52,208 nucleotides of DNA from Fomitopsis serialis (Eukaryota; Basidiomycota; Agaricomycetes; Polyporales; Fomitopsidaceae): the NCBI RefSeq assembly GCF_022376445.1, contig NW_025955238.1, forward strand, positions 1 through 52,208, in the 5' to 3' direction. Shown in pieces: positions 21,826 through 31,819 of this stretch. The translations under genes and the position numbers were made by a program. The notes beneath the pieces were generated by a model. It made no database searches and was not told where the DNA came from. It worked only from the letters and a program-made list of their open reading frames with translations. Position 1 is the first letter of the stretch. Each line of letters opens with the position of its first letter.

Positions 21826-22300
21826 TATCTACTCTACAAGAGGCGTCGATAATTTTCACACGGCAGACAATTGGACGAGACAAAGATGACATCTCATTGG
21901 CTGAGAGACGAACACCGAGCGCTGCCCGACCTCTTGAGTCTGACGCGGCGCCCTCAGCCACTGCCAGTGCGCGTTCCTCCTCTGCAAGCTCGGAGGCCCT
22001 CGCTCCACACGTTCTGCACAGCGGACACTTTTTCCATATCCATGCAGATGGCTTGAATTTACTTATGCCACTACACTGCCGTCCTTTGCCCGCCTTCGCC
22101 ACAATAACTCGGCACAAATGGCAGCTATACCACCGCCTGTCAATACTCCATGGAGTGCGCGTCGGCGTGAGGATCGTCAAGCGCAGGAGATGATGAGCCC
22201 GACTAGGGATTGAAGTATTGAAGGCCAAGGGTATGCCAGTCATATTCTCACACTGTACTATCCTCTTAGTGAGCGCTTGAGCAACCGGATGACAGGACAC
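21707..22300 (-). CDS. Hypothetical Cys-rich ORF (uncertain)
   Basis: An open frame of 197 codons without a convincing start. The middle reads YSCHLCRV...KGRQCSG...WKKCPLCRTCGARASEL, giving paired Cys spacings (C-x2-C, C-x2-C-x2-C) like a small zinc-binding module, followed by an acidic helix EEERALAVAEGA. The flanks look non-coding, and the C-terminal part overlaps the direct repeat. It could be one exon of an unrecognised or decayed gene. I do not recognise the family. Confidence 0.3.
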   Translation of the reverse strand: MSCHPVAQALTKRIVQCENMTGIPLAFNTSIPSRAHHLLRLTILTPTRTPWSIDRRWYSCHLCRVIVAKAGKGRQCSGISKFKPSAWIWKKCPLCRTCGARASELAEEERALAVAEGAASDSRGRAALGVRLSANEMSSLSRPIVCRVKIIDASCRVDTMGFVLVSIDARSTERETRHGVRHAWRRRAGKQMQLCGH

Positions 22301-22439
22301 ACAAGCAGGCTAGGTCGTCCGAGATTCAGGCTCCCGCATACAGATTAGAGGGAAGTAGCCAGAATGTACGTCTTTCTTCCCAGTGGTCTGAAGCACCGGA
22401 GTTGACCTTCCCCAGGGTGCAGTCGCCGTGGTGACATGA

Positions 22440-23645
22440 AACGCGATGCGCACGCCGAGCGCGAGCGCGCCGGGCGAATGCCCAGCACGCAGACACGGCC
22501 GACGAACGCGCATGGAGCCAGTGGACAGGCGGGCGAGCTGGTGCGCAGGTGGGCACACGTGGACGGGCAATCGGATGTGCAAGCAAGTGGATGGGCGGGA
22601 GAGCGAGCGGGCGGGCGGGAGAGCGGGCGGGCGGGAGAGCGGGCGGGCGGCAGGCGACAGCGCACACGTCCACCGCCGCCCGTGAGCGTGGTGGCCGAAC
22701 ACCCAGTGCACGCAGACGCGGCCGACGAACGCGAACGCAGGCATGCGAGCGGGCAGACAAGTGGGCCACGACATGCACAGCGAGGGCGAGAGCGAGGGGC
22801 TGGCGGGCGTGACGTGCAGCAACACAAACTTCAACAGTACAGGCACAAGACGCACAACGACCACGAGCATGCAGGGCCAATGCCCTGCGTGCAGACACAG
22901 CCGACGAACGGATGGCGTGCGCGAGAGCTAAAGAAGGGCATCGGGGAAAGGTGAGTGCAGACGCACGCGAGCGAGCGCGCTGACTGCAGTCACAGGGCGC
23001 GGCGACGTGAAGCACGGCGGGTGACGGCGCGCACGTCAGAGCGCACCGGGCGAATGCACGTCAGCAAATACGACTGATGAACGGACCACCCGCGTGTGAG
23101 CGAAGAACGCGTAAGGGCAAGTAGACGGTGGGCGCACGGCAACACCACCGACCACTAGCACGCAGGGCAGAGGTCCCCTGTGCATGCGCGGCCGATGAGC
23201 GGACCACAGCTGCGAGCATAGCGGCGAGCAGGAGGAGGATGGGTGGAGGGTGAGTGCGGAACCGAGTGGGTGTGGACGCGAGCGAGCGGATGGTGGGCAG
23301 ACCCCACGCGCTGAGCAAAAGATCAGCAACGGCGACGTTGTTGAGCAGGCCGGCGCACGCGCAACACACCGACCGCGAGCGTGGAGGGCGAATGCCCAGT
23401 ACGCAGACACGGCCAATGAATGCGCACGCAGGTAGACGAGCGGACGGGCGAGCGGGCACACGACCGGACGATGACACACGCATGGCGACCGCGAACTCGC
23501 AGGGCGAATGACGAGCACGCAAGCCCCGCCGACGAAGGGACTGCGCGAGCGTGAGCGAATGGCAGGGTCGGGGCATGCGCAATGCGCCGACTGCGAACGC
23601 ACAGGGCCAGTGCCCCGCATGCCAACACAGCCGACGAGGGCGCCG
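22440..23645. repeat. Diverged interspersed repeat field, GC-rich
   Basis: A roughly 40-bp motif with core GGGCGAATGCCCAGCACGCA followed by GACACGGCCGACGAACGC recurs at about 22473, 22692, 22873, 23048, 23162, 23386, 23502 and 23603, spaced 100-225 bp and 70-95% alike by eye. On the minus strand the motif gives the recurring peptide GRVCVLGIRP in long arginine-rich open frames. These frames are a by-product of repeat structure and GC content and are not called as genes. Confidence 0.65.
22597..22652. repeat. Minisatellite, about 16-bp unit
   Basis: About 3.5 tandem copies of GAGCGGGCGGGCGGGA with one early variant (GAGCGAGCGG). The G-rich plus strand has closely spaced GGG tracts that could form quadruplexes. 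Confidence 0.75.
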
Positions 23646-23989
23646 TGGGTACGGCGAGCAGGCGGGAGCGCGTGAGGATGGCGCGTGAGGGGCGAAGACG
23701 GAGGACGGGGAGGACGGCGGGTGCAGGCAACAAGCCCAAACCCGCGCAGATACTGCCGAGGTAAGTCAACCAGCGGTCCACTATCGACACCAGCGGTGAA
23801 CCCGGGCAGGGTATGGGTACGTAGGTCGCGGGTCGCGGGTGCGGTATGCGCCCTGCGCACCTGCGGTGCTACCCGTGCCCATCCTGGCCCCGTTCACTAG
23901 CACTAGCCATAGTTTGGATAACAGACGACTTGATCGTAAACGTGCTATGGAATCCGTACTTACATCAATGTTGACAATACTATTGCAAG

Positions 23990-24205
23990 CTCGATGAGGC
24001 CACGAAGCCGACTCCCGAAGGGAGGCGGCTGAGTGGCCTTTGCGTACAACGTATACGTCTTCGCGCACAGCAGTACTGGCATATGACTGTTGTGTAGTAT
24101 AGCTTTGAAGCTGACTCCCCGCGCGGCCGAAGGAGGCGGCTGACTTGGAGTGGCCTTGGTACCTCTTCAACGCGCATAGCACTACTGCAGTGGCATGCAA
24201 TCGTC
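23990..24205. repeat. Two-copy tandem duplication, about 110 bp
   Basis: The block around GAAGCCGACTCCCGAAGGGA (from about 24002) recurs as GAAGCTGACTCCCCGCGCGG (from about 24106). Both are followed by GGAGGCGGCTGA and GAGTGGCC, then by CGCGCAcAGCAGTACTG / CGCGCATAGCACTACTG. No ORF is conserved across the copies. Confidence 0.6.
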
Positions 24206-24862
24206 AATTGATAACCTCCAGTCCGTAGCGGAGCACGGGTTTCCGCTAGTATACTGTATAAACATGCATGCCGCCGCGGATGTACTGTCACACGCACAAG
24301 ATTACACAGGCACCGCACGCGGTCCGCTCCCCCACTTCTCCAGGCTACAACGGCTAAGTTACAAGAGCCTTCACGGCGACCCATACGTGTACGCGGGTCC
24401 CGCCAGATTACCCCTACACCGCGATTCTTTACTGCTTCACTTCTTTACTTCCGCTCCTGCTTCTGCTTCTGTGGAGTGGGCCGAGTCTGAGTCTGAGTCT
24501 GATAAGCGATACACCGTGATCACGTAGTACGTCCGAGGGAGCGAGCGTGCACGAACACAAGAAAGAAAAAGGGGGCACTGAGGAGAGGGAGGGGCGGCCG
24601 GAGGGATGAGCTCGAAGACATTAACACGCGATGCTACGGATATGCGCCACACATACACGACACGGACACAAAACGAGGAGACGAGACGAGACGAGAGAGG
24701 AGGAAAACCGTGTACAGGTAGCGGATGGATCGAGGATGCGTTGCGATGCGAATTCGTGGGTCGTCGGGTCGTCAGTACCGCGCCTGCGCGCGGAATGGGA
24801 GGAAGGGGAGGGGGGTGCAGTCCGAGCCGGTCTGGGGGCTCGCGGTCGGGCGGAGGCAGCCT

Positions 24863-26792
<1,930 letters not shown>

Positions 26793-27449
26793 GGTGAGCG
26801 GAGTGGCGGAGAGGGGAGGAGAGGATGGACGCGGCTCGGTTGTCGCGGTGGTGGCAGTCTCAATGCTCGCAGCCCTCCCAAAAGACCCGTGGAGCGGCCC
26901 TGCTTATGTCAGCATCCCGTCATGCCTCCATCCTCGCTCTCCACGCCTTCCTCTCCCCACCCCCACTGCCCTCGAGGACTCTCGTGTCCCATTCGACGAG
27001 CCCGCAGCCCTGGTCGCCGCCACCGCCGCGGCCAGCGACGAGCAGCACGGCGAGCACGGGCTGGGCGGACTGGAGGGCGATCGATGTATGACGTAGGTCC
27101 CTCATCATCCGCTCCGTATTCGATAATGGGCGCCAGTCTGCGCCTTCCTCTTCGCTGTGTTCGACGACGTACTGCCCTCGGCTCTCATCCGAGCACTCTC
27201 CTCCTCGCGCTCCAAGCAGTCGACTTCCGTCGTTGCGCGCCGGGTCGAGCGTCGCAGCTGCCGATGCGGCAGCGATCGGTCCCAATGGTCTAGGCCTGCG
27301 CCTCAGCGCTCAGCGTCTGCATCCGATTCATGCGCAACGGCCTATTGTCGTGCTGGGTCACTCAGCAGCCCAGCCTTAGTCTCAGATTGAGACTGTCTCG
27401 CAGTGCAGCACACGACTCCGAGTCGGCCGACTTCCGCTTAGACCACTGA
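26793..27449. other. HOG1 upstream region with a dispersed repeat
   Basis: No gene is supported. The interval 27125-27360 is related to 33980-34195 (see the repeat entry). The first 300 bp presumably contain the HOG1 promoter; no TATA box is obvious. Confidence 0.45.
27125..27360. repeat. Dispersed repeat, copy related to 33.98-34.20 kb
   Basis: Shares CAGCGCTCAGCGTCTGCATC (27304) and CATGCGCAACGGCCTATT (27329), plus the GGGTCGAGC..AGCGTCGCAGCTGCC block, with 33980-34195 in the same order and orientation. It carries no recognisable protein. Confidence 0.6.
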
Positions 27450-27610
27450 CAGCTAGGTCCATATCGTTGGGCCCCGCGCCTTTCAAACACACATAGGCGG
27501 AGTCCAGCGGGTTTGATATGGGATCACGCCGGGCGCAGCGGAATTTTGACGGCCAGGCTGAGCCAGGCAGCCGCGACCTTGGCTAGGCGGCCCAGGTCGA
27601 GCGGCACAAT

Positions 27611-27618
27611 GTCCGGAT
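27611..27618. repeat. hAT target-site duplication, left
   Basis: GTCCGGAT directly precedes the left terminus of the insert and is repeated directly after the right terminus at 29343-29350. Confidence 0.85.
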
Positions 27619-27675
27619 AGGACCCCGGGCAAGGCGCTTATAGGTCCGATCCGAAAACCCCGGATTTTGGGCCCT

Positions 27676-27763
27676 TATGTCCGCACGATTTTGACCCCTG
27701 TTATGTCCGCATCAGGATAGGACCTACCTGTAGGGGTGCTTTATGGCCGCATGACGGATCGGA
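27676..27763 (+). repeat. hAT subterminal repeats, left side
   Basis: Three related units begin TATGTCCGCA (27676), TATGTCCGCATCAGGATAGG (27702) and TATGGCCGCATGACGGATCG (27742), resembling the right-side array and with the same orientation. Confidence 0.65.
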
Positions 27764-28169
27764 CCTCTCAAAAATGCGGTAAAATCGGAGAAAATGCCCA
27801 AAAAATCGCTGCATGCCCTACACATTGCGTCGGAGTAGACTACCAAGGAAAACGCCCACATTTGTCCCCCTTTATCGTCAAAACGGTTGCATGAGTAGCA
27901 CATACGCATAAGCGCCGAGTACCATATCTCGAGCGCCCAACATTCGTAAGTACGAATGTACTCTAGGTGGCGCGTCACAAGAGTAGTCGCTAATTGACAC
28001 GGATGGTGAGAGACAATCAAGCGGGCAAGCCAGTCGGTTGCGAGATGATAGCGAACATGGGAGGTCAGGAGTACTGATATGGTCCTTCATGACTTGGTTG
28101 GTACTCGAGGTCGACGAAGAACCTGGCGCATCTTTAGAATGAGGTCGACTGTGAGATTGTTTGTAGCTG

Positions 28170-28700
28170 GTCACTGCCAGTGGCCCTAAGGCTCGTGACC
28201 GATGGATTGCTTGACCGCGGCGATGGCAGTCGCATATTTGAAGCTCGCGAACAATGGCGTGTAGCCGACCGAGACGAATGCGAATGCGAGAAAACGCTCT
28301 CGGTAGAGTACGAGAAATGCGCCCCTGCGAGTCAAACACTTGGCCAGTATGCCTGGGTAGCCAACATCCTACGGGCCAGTTGCTCTGGCTGAACCTGGCC
28401 CAAGCGGTACCACTACGACCACATCGCGTCTCAATGAGACGTGCAGCGTCGGATGCCCTTTTCCCAGCTACTGAAGCACTCACCAGTGGTGTTCTGGTGT
28501 TCTGTCACGATCGCCTTGCTCACGTTCTCACGTCCGCGCATATCGCGCTGTGTTTGTTGTCTCCGCCGGCTTGTCCATGCCGCCGTAGCCAAGCATGTCA
28601 GGCACAATGATTGAGTGGCCCCCGCCTTGAAGAACGCGTACGTGTCTCCGGACAAGTGGTAGCCTTCGAAGAACGAGATGCTTTAGTCTCCTGTATCTTG
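28170..28700 (-). pseudogene. Decayed alpha/beta-hydrolase (epoxide-hydrolase-like) inside the hAT element
   Basis: On the minus strand, DTYAFFKAG then, after a one-base shift in a G-run, GGHSIIVPDMLGYGGMDKPA (about 28640-28560), the epoxide-hydrolase 'IVPDxLGYGGTDKP' region. Further on comes A-W-A-R-F-S-Q (about 28400), where active family members have H-D-W-G-A-R, then VSVGYTPLFASFKYATAIAA (about 28290-28230) and IGHEP-stop-GHWQ, like the family's 'IGYExxGYW'. Stop codons, frame shifts and loss of the nucleophile Asp show it is dead. It lies wholly within the hAT borders, so it looks captured. Family identification rests on these partial matches. Confidence 0.6.
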
Positions 28701-29163
28701 GTCAGCCAAACCAGGTCGAACGCACCCTACTAGCAATCTTCATGTGTCCGTGTCGAGCCATCGGCGCGTGATCTGCGAGAGAGGCTAATGAGACGCGTTG
28801 CGCGCGTAAATCCTACACTGCGGTGCATGAATGCAGCGTGAATACAGCTATGTATAGTATTCTGTAAACAGGAGGCGAGACTCACATTGTAGTACAATAC
28901 AAGCTTGGCCAGTCTACCAAGTCCCACATGACGGACGCATTCAGAGAATCTGCAATTCCGGGGTCCCAATCATAACAAGCAGCTGCATGCGATCATCGTA
29001 GCGAATCAGTAAGTTATCTTCCAGGCCCGAGCAGATACCATCACCCGCGATGCCATCCACAGAAGTTAGTAGCATTGCTTAGCTGAGAGATCCACGACGT
29101 GAAGTATGCTACGTACCAATCTCGCGATACTGGCTTCGCCGTCAAAGGCGACCACGAGGTCAA

Positions 29164-29325
29164 TTTATGGCCGCATACGGATAGGACATGCGAACGTGAC
29201 AGCATCTATGGCCGCATATGGATCGGACATGGCGCGAGCTCTGGCAGGTCTATGGCCGCACCAGGATCGGACATGAGCGCCCTATTTGGGCTGGTTATGG
29301 CCGCACCAGGATCGGACGTATAAGC
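29164..29325 (+). repeat. hAT subterminal repeat array, right side
   Basis: Four direct units TATGGCCGCAyvvGGATmGGAC, starting about 29167, 29207, 29251 and 29296, spaced 40-45 bp. Such subterminal arrays are typical transposase-binding sites in hAT elements. Confidence 0.75.
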
Positions 29326-29342
29326 GCCTTGCCCGGGGTCCT

Positions 29343-29350
29343 GTCCGGAT
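29343..29350. repeat. hAT target-site duplication, right
   Basis: GTCCGGAT, the exact copy of 27611-27618. It is followed by CACCAAATACC, matching CATTGAATACC after GGAT in the uninterrupted element at 9.7 kb. Confidence 0.85.
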
Positions 29351-29427
29351 CACCAAATACCAACGTCCGACGACCCCCGCTCCTATGCGCACTTTCCGTG
29401 CGGGGCCCAACGATATGGACCTAGCTG

Positions 29428-30597
29428 GAAACTCTGGTCGGTAGCCTACGTGAAAGACCACACCGCGCGGTCGGGAATGTAGTTCGGTGTGTAACGGCTT
29501 CCAGCTATAGATTCCTCTCACTACTGTCATGCGGGCCGTGCTTCAGGATCATCTTTTGAGTGTTGACTCGCGGTCGGAAGCACAAGAACTGGTGCATACA
29601 CGCACCAAAGCCATGGTGGTCAATTCGCAGTTGAGGCCTCGTAAGTCTCCCGTATTGTCCTGTGTGCCTGCAGGCACCCTCGACGCACATTCAATAGACT
29701 CCATCGCACCGTCCAACTGGCGGCCCATCGGTCACTTCGGATGTCTGAGATTGTCGGTGCGCGACTCGCCACGCCTCGAGGGTTTAACGGACGCAACTCT
29801 TACGCCAGCGTGCCGGTAAGTGTTCGTGTGGATCCTTCCAGTTGAGGCGACAGGAGTGACCGGCTATCTTGGACCTCACGAAAGCGTATGGTGTGGCGGT
29901 TCACTCCTTCAGATATCGCCTGGCCTCGGTATGGGGGCATGTTCGTGGCGGCTTATTTCGCCACATCATCGGACGTTTCTTGCACCGCCGCTCAAGGTGT
30001 ACACGCTCTTCTCCAATTCAGATGGTCGCCTGTTTAGTGAGTTGTTCTCGCGTAGCACCCTGGCTCCTGACATATCGTCTACCGTTCTGCATGATGTCGG
30101 ACTCGATCATGTCTTGTTCTGACCACAGCTCGTCCCTGTAAGCGCCATCATCCCCGGATCACAATCCCCTAGGGGCCTACAGTATATACCAATGCCGTTT
30201 CTCGCTCATCCTTGCTGACACATTTCAGAGCGGTAACGAGCTCCCGCGGCGGCATTCTTACGAGCACACCGGAGCTAAGAATATGTGTCGAAGATCGGTC
30301 AACGCGAGCCAGCCGGCGCGGGCAGCCCGGGCCTGTGAGCAGTGTCTACCCTGTTCACGACTGTTCCAGCGATCATGGCGCGTATTGCATACGGGTGGAG
30401 ATATACTAATCCGTATTGAACGAACCGCGTTTTGTCCCGCTCGTCCTGTCTCTGTTGTTACACACGGCATCCGTGTGTGATACAAGATGGAATGATTGGC
30501 AGTCACACATGGAGTATCAATCACGTTTACAGTGCCAATTGAGAGACATTTATATTGTACACGTGGAAAATACGAACTCGATGCAGGACACTACTAC
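29428..30597. other. No supportable gene
   Basis: Two ORFs of about 100 codons occur (29529-29819 and 29820-30122), the second containing ATGVTGYLG, vaguely like a Rossmann loop. Neither has supporting context. It may hold degraded coding sequence. Confidence 0.4.
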
Positions 30598-31605
30598 TCA
30601 AGGGGTACTCTCGAAGCGGTAGCCGAGTGCATTGTTGACGGAGCTATGCATCCATTCCTCTTCACGGTAGAACGGGCCACAAATGAACGGTATCATGAGA
30701 TCCCAGAAGGGCTCCTTCCGCTCCATGACCATCTCCTCGTTCTTCGACTGTTCCTTCATCGCGAGATATTCGAACCACGGCGGGTAGAAGCCCGCCCACG
30801 CCCAGTCGACGAGCCAGAGCCTCCCGTCATCGCCGACGATGACATTGCGCATGTTGAGGTCTTGATGACAGAGCACGAGCGAGGACGTCCCCATCACAGC
30901 GTCGAACGACACTGGTTGAGGGTGCTTCTTCGCATTCAGGTTCCTGGCTACAACACGCTGCGCGTGGTCGAACCAGGCAGATAACTCTGCGTACGACGCA
31001 AAGGGGCCGCGTTCCTCTATGACTTTTCCAAAGACGGGCGACGTGCACTGGAGCGCGTCGTCACCCGACGAGAGCGGGCCTGGAACAGCAGCGCGGGGGT
31101 GCCGGATGCCGCGCAGCTGGCGCACATAGTCGCGCAACGTGAATACGACACGAAGCCGCTCTTCGACGGACATTGCAGGCCAGACCGCAGACAGTTGTCG
31201 CCCTGGAATGTAATCCATAACAATCCAAGTGATCGGGCCCTGGTTCATTTCGGTGACGACCCGCCGGACACGCGGGACGGGGATGGTCGTGCGGCGGAAG
31301 ACGAGGTCGAGAGTCAGCGCCTCGGACGGCTGCGTGGCGTAGTCCTCCGGACAGCCTGAGTACTTCGCGACGGTGGTTTCGTCGACGCGGCTGACGTTGT
31401 GGTCGCCGAACGCGATGCGGCGTCCGCGATATGTCTTTCTGCCCTGCGCGATAGCGCGGACGAGCTGCGCGTCCGTCAAGTGGTCGATGCTTGATGGCTA
31501 TAACGAACTGGAAAGTGAGCCGGATCAGCGGACACTACGTTGAATGAAACTGCGACAAACCGCATAGTCAGACCGAGGTCGACCGTCCGATCCTGAGGAT
31601 TCCAT
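30598..31605 (-). CDS. Aminoglycoside-phosphotransferase-fold kinase, paralogue 1
   Basis: Model: complement(join(30598..31497, 31561..31605)), 314 residues. Exon 1 encodes MESSGSDGRPRSDYA; the 63-bp intron ends in TATAG and exon 2 begins PSSIDHLTDAQL. The protein shows IPVPRVRRVV, WIVMDYIPGRQLSAVW (hinge), LVLCHQDLNMRN (catalytic loop H-x-D-x4-N) and LWLVDWAWAGFYPPWFEY (metal-binding Asp), the order seen in APH/choline-kinase-like enzymes. An N-terminal Lys is expected from AKYSG (Lys-59 region). Fungal members phosphorylate unknown small molecules; a role in antibiotic resistance should not be assumed. The in-frame ATG is upstream of the intron; a TTG at the exon 2 start region is not the start. 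Confidence 0.85.
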
Positions 31606-31630
31606 GACAAGTCGAGCGAAACGTGAAAAA

Positions 31631-31735
31631 CATCCGTGGTGCTGCGTCCGAAACTTACAAGTTCAAGTGGCCACCGTGACAGTGCGGGCCTTTCGGCGTC
31701 TCTTTCGACCCTTCCCTTGGCATTCATCCGAGCAC
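31631..31735. repeat. Repeat upstream of kinase paralogue 1, related to 33.90-34.02 kb
   Basis: Shares CATCCGTGGTG, CTTACAAGTTCAA, CTTTCGGCGTCTCTTTCG and ATCCGAgCACACTC with 33903-34015 in the same order. Confidence 0.6.
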
Positions 31736-31766
31736 ACTCAGGTGTAGCCTGACCGACCGGACAGGT

Positions 31767-31816
31767 GTTCTTTCAACGTGCCTGGACGGGTACATGAACA
31801 TAACCCTTGAGCATAC
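31767..31816 (+). pseudogene. LSm6 exon fragment
   Basis: Encodes VLSTCLDGYMNITLEH, the core of the LSm6 Sm1 fold ('VLxCLDGYMNIALEQTEEHV'), preceded by an acceptor-like CAG (31762-31764) where LSm6 genes have an intron before this segment. The match ends abruptly at 31816. A longer relative is at 46710-46904 on the minus strand. Confidence 0.65.
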
Positions 31817-31819
31817 ATC

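Larger units (their letters stand above)
27619..29342. mobile_element. Non-autonomous hAT-like DNA transposon, 1724 bp
   Basis: Terminal inverted repeats of 34 bp with a single mismatch: left AGGACCCCGGGCAAGGCGCT... from 27619, right its reverse complement ending at 29342. An 8-bp target duplication (GTCCGGAT) flanks it. TIR plus 8-bp duplication is the hAT superfamily signature. No hAT transposase motif is seen in any frame, so it is probably mobilised in trans. Subterminal repeats and a decayed hydrolase gene lie inside. Confidence 0.85.
27450..29427. mobile_element. Short TIR element (MITE-like), copy B, interrupted by a hAT element
   Basis: The 30-bp terminal inverted repeats are nearly perfect (29/30): the left starts CAGCTAGGTCCATATCGTTG at 27450, and the right is its reverse complement ending at 29427. 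Without the hAT insert the element would be about 246 bp, like copy A at 9502-9776. The interior flanks (27478-27610 and 29351-29400) align with copy A. No clear target-site duplication is visible outside. Confidence 0.85.

Noticed and set aside
22326..23860. Long minus-strand open frames (160-274 codons) rich in Arg, Ala, Ser and Cys
   Set aside because: Several overlapping frames are open at once, the peptides repeat with the underlying DNA motif, and there is no start context, domain or intron structure. GC-rich repeats explain them.
29820..30122. ORF with ATGVTGYLG resembling the glycine loop of NAD-binding proteins
   Set aside because: The nine-residue match stands alone; following residues do not resemble NmrA or epimerase families and no partner exon is visible.
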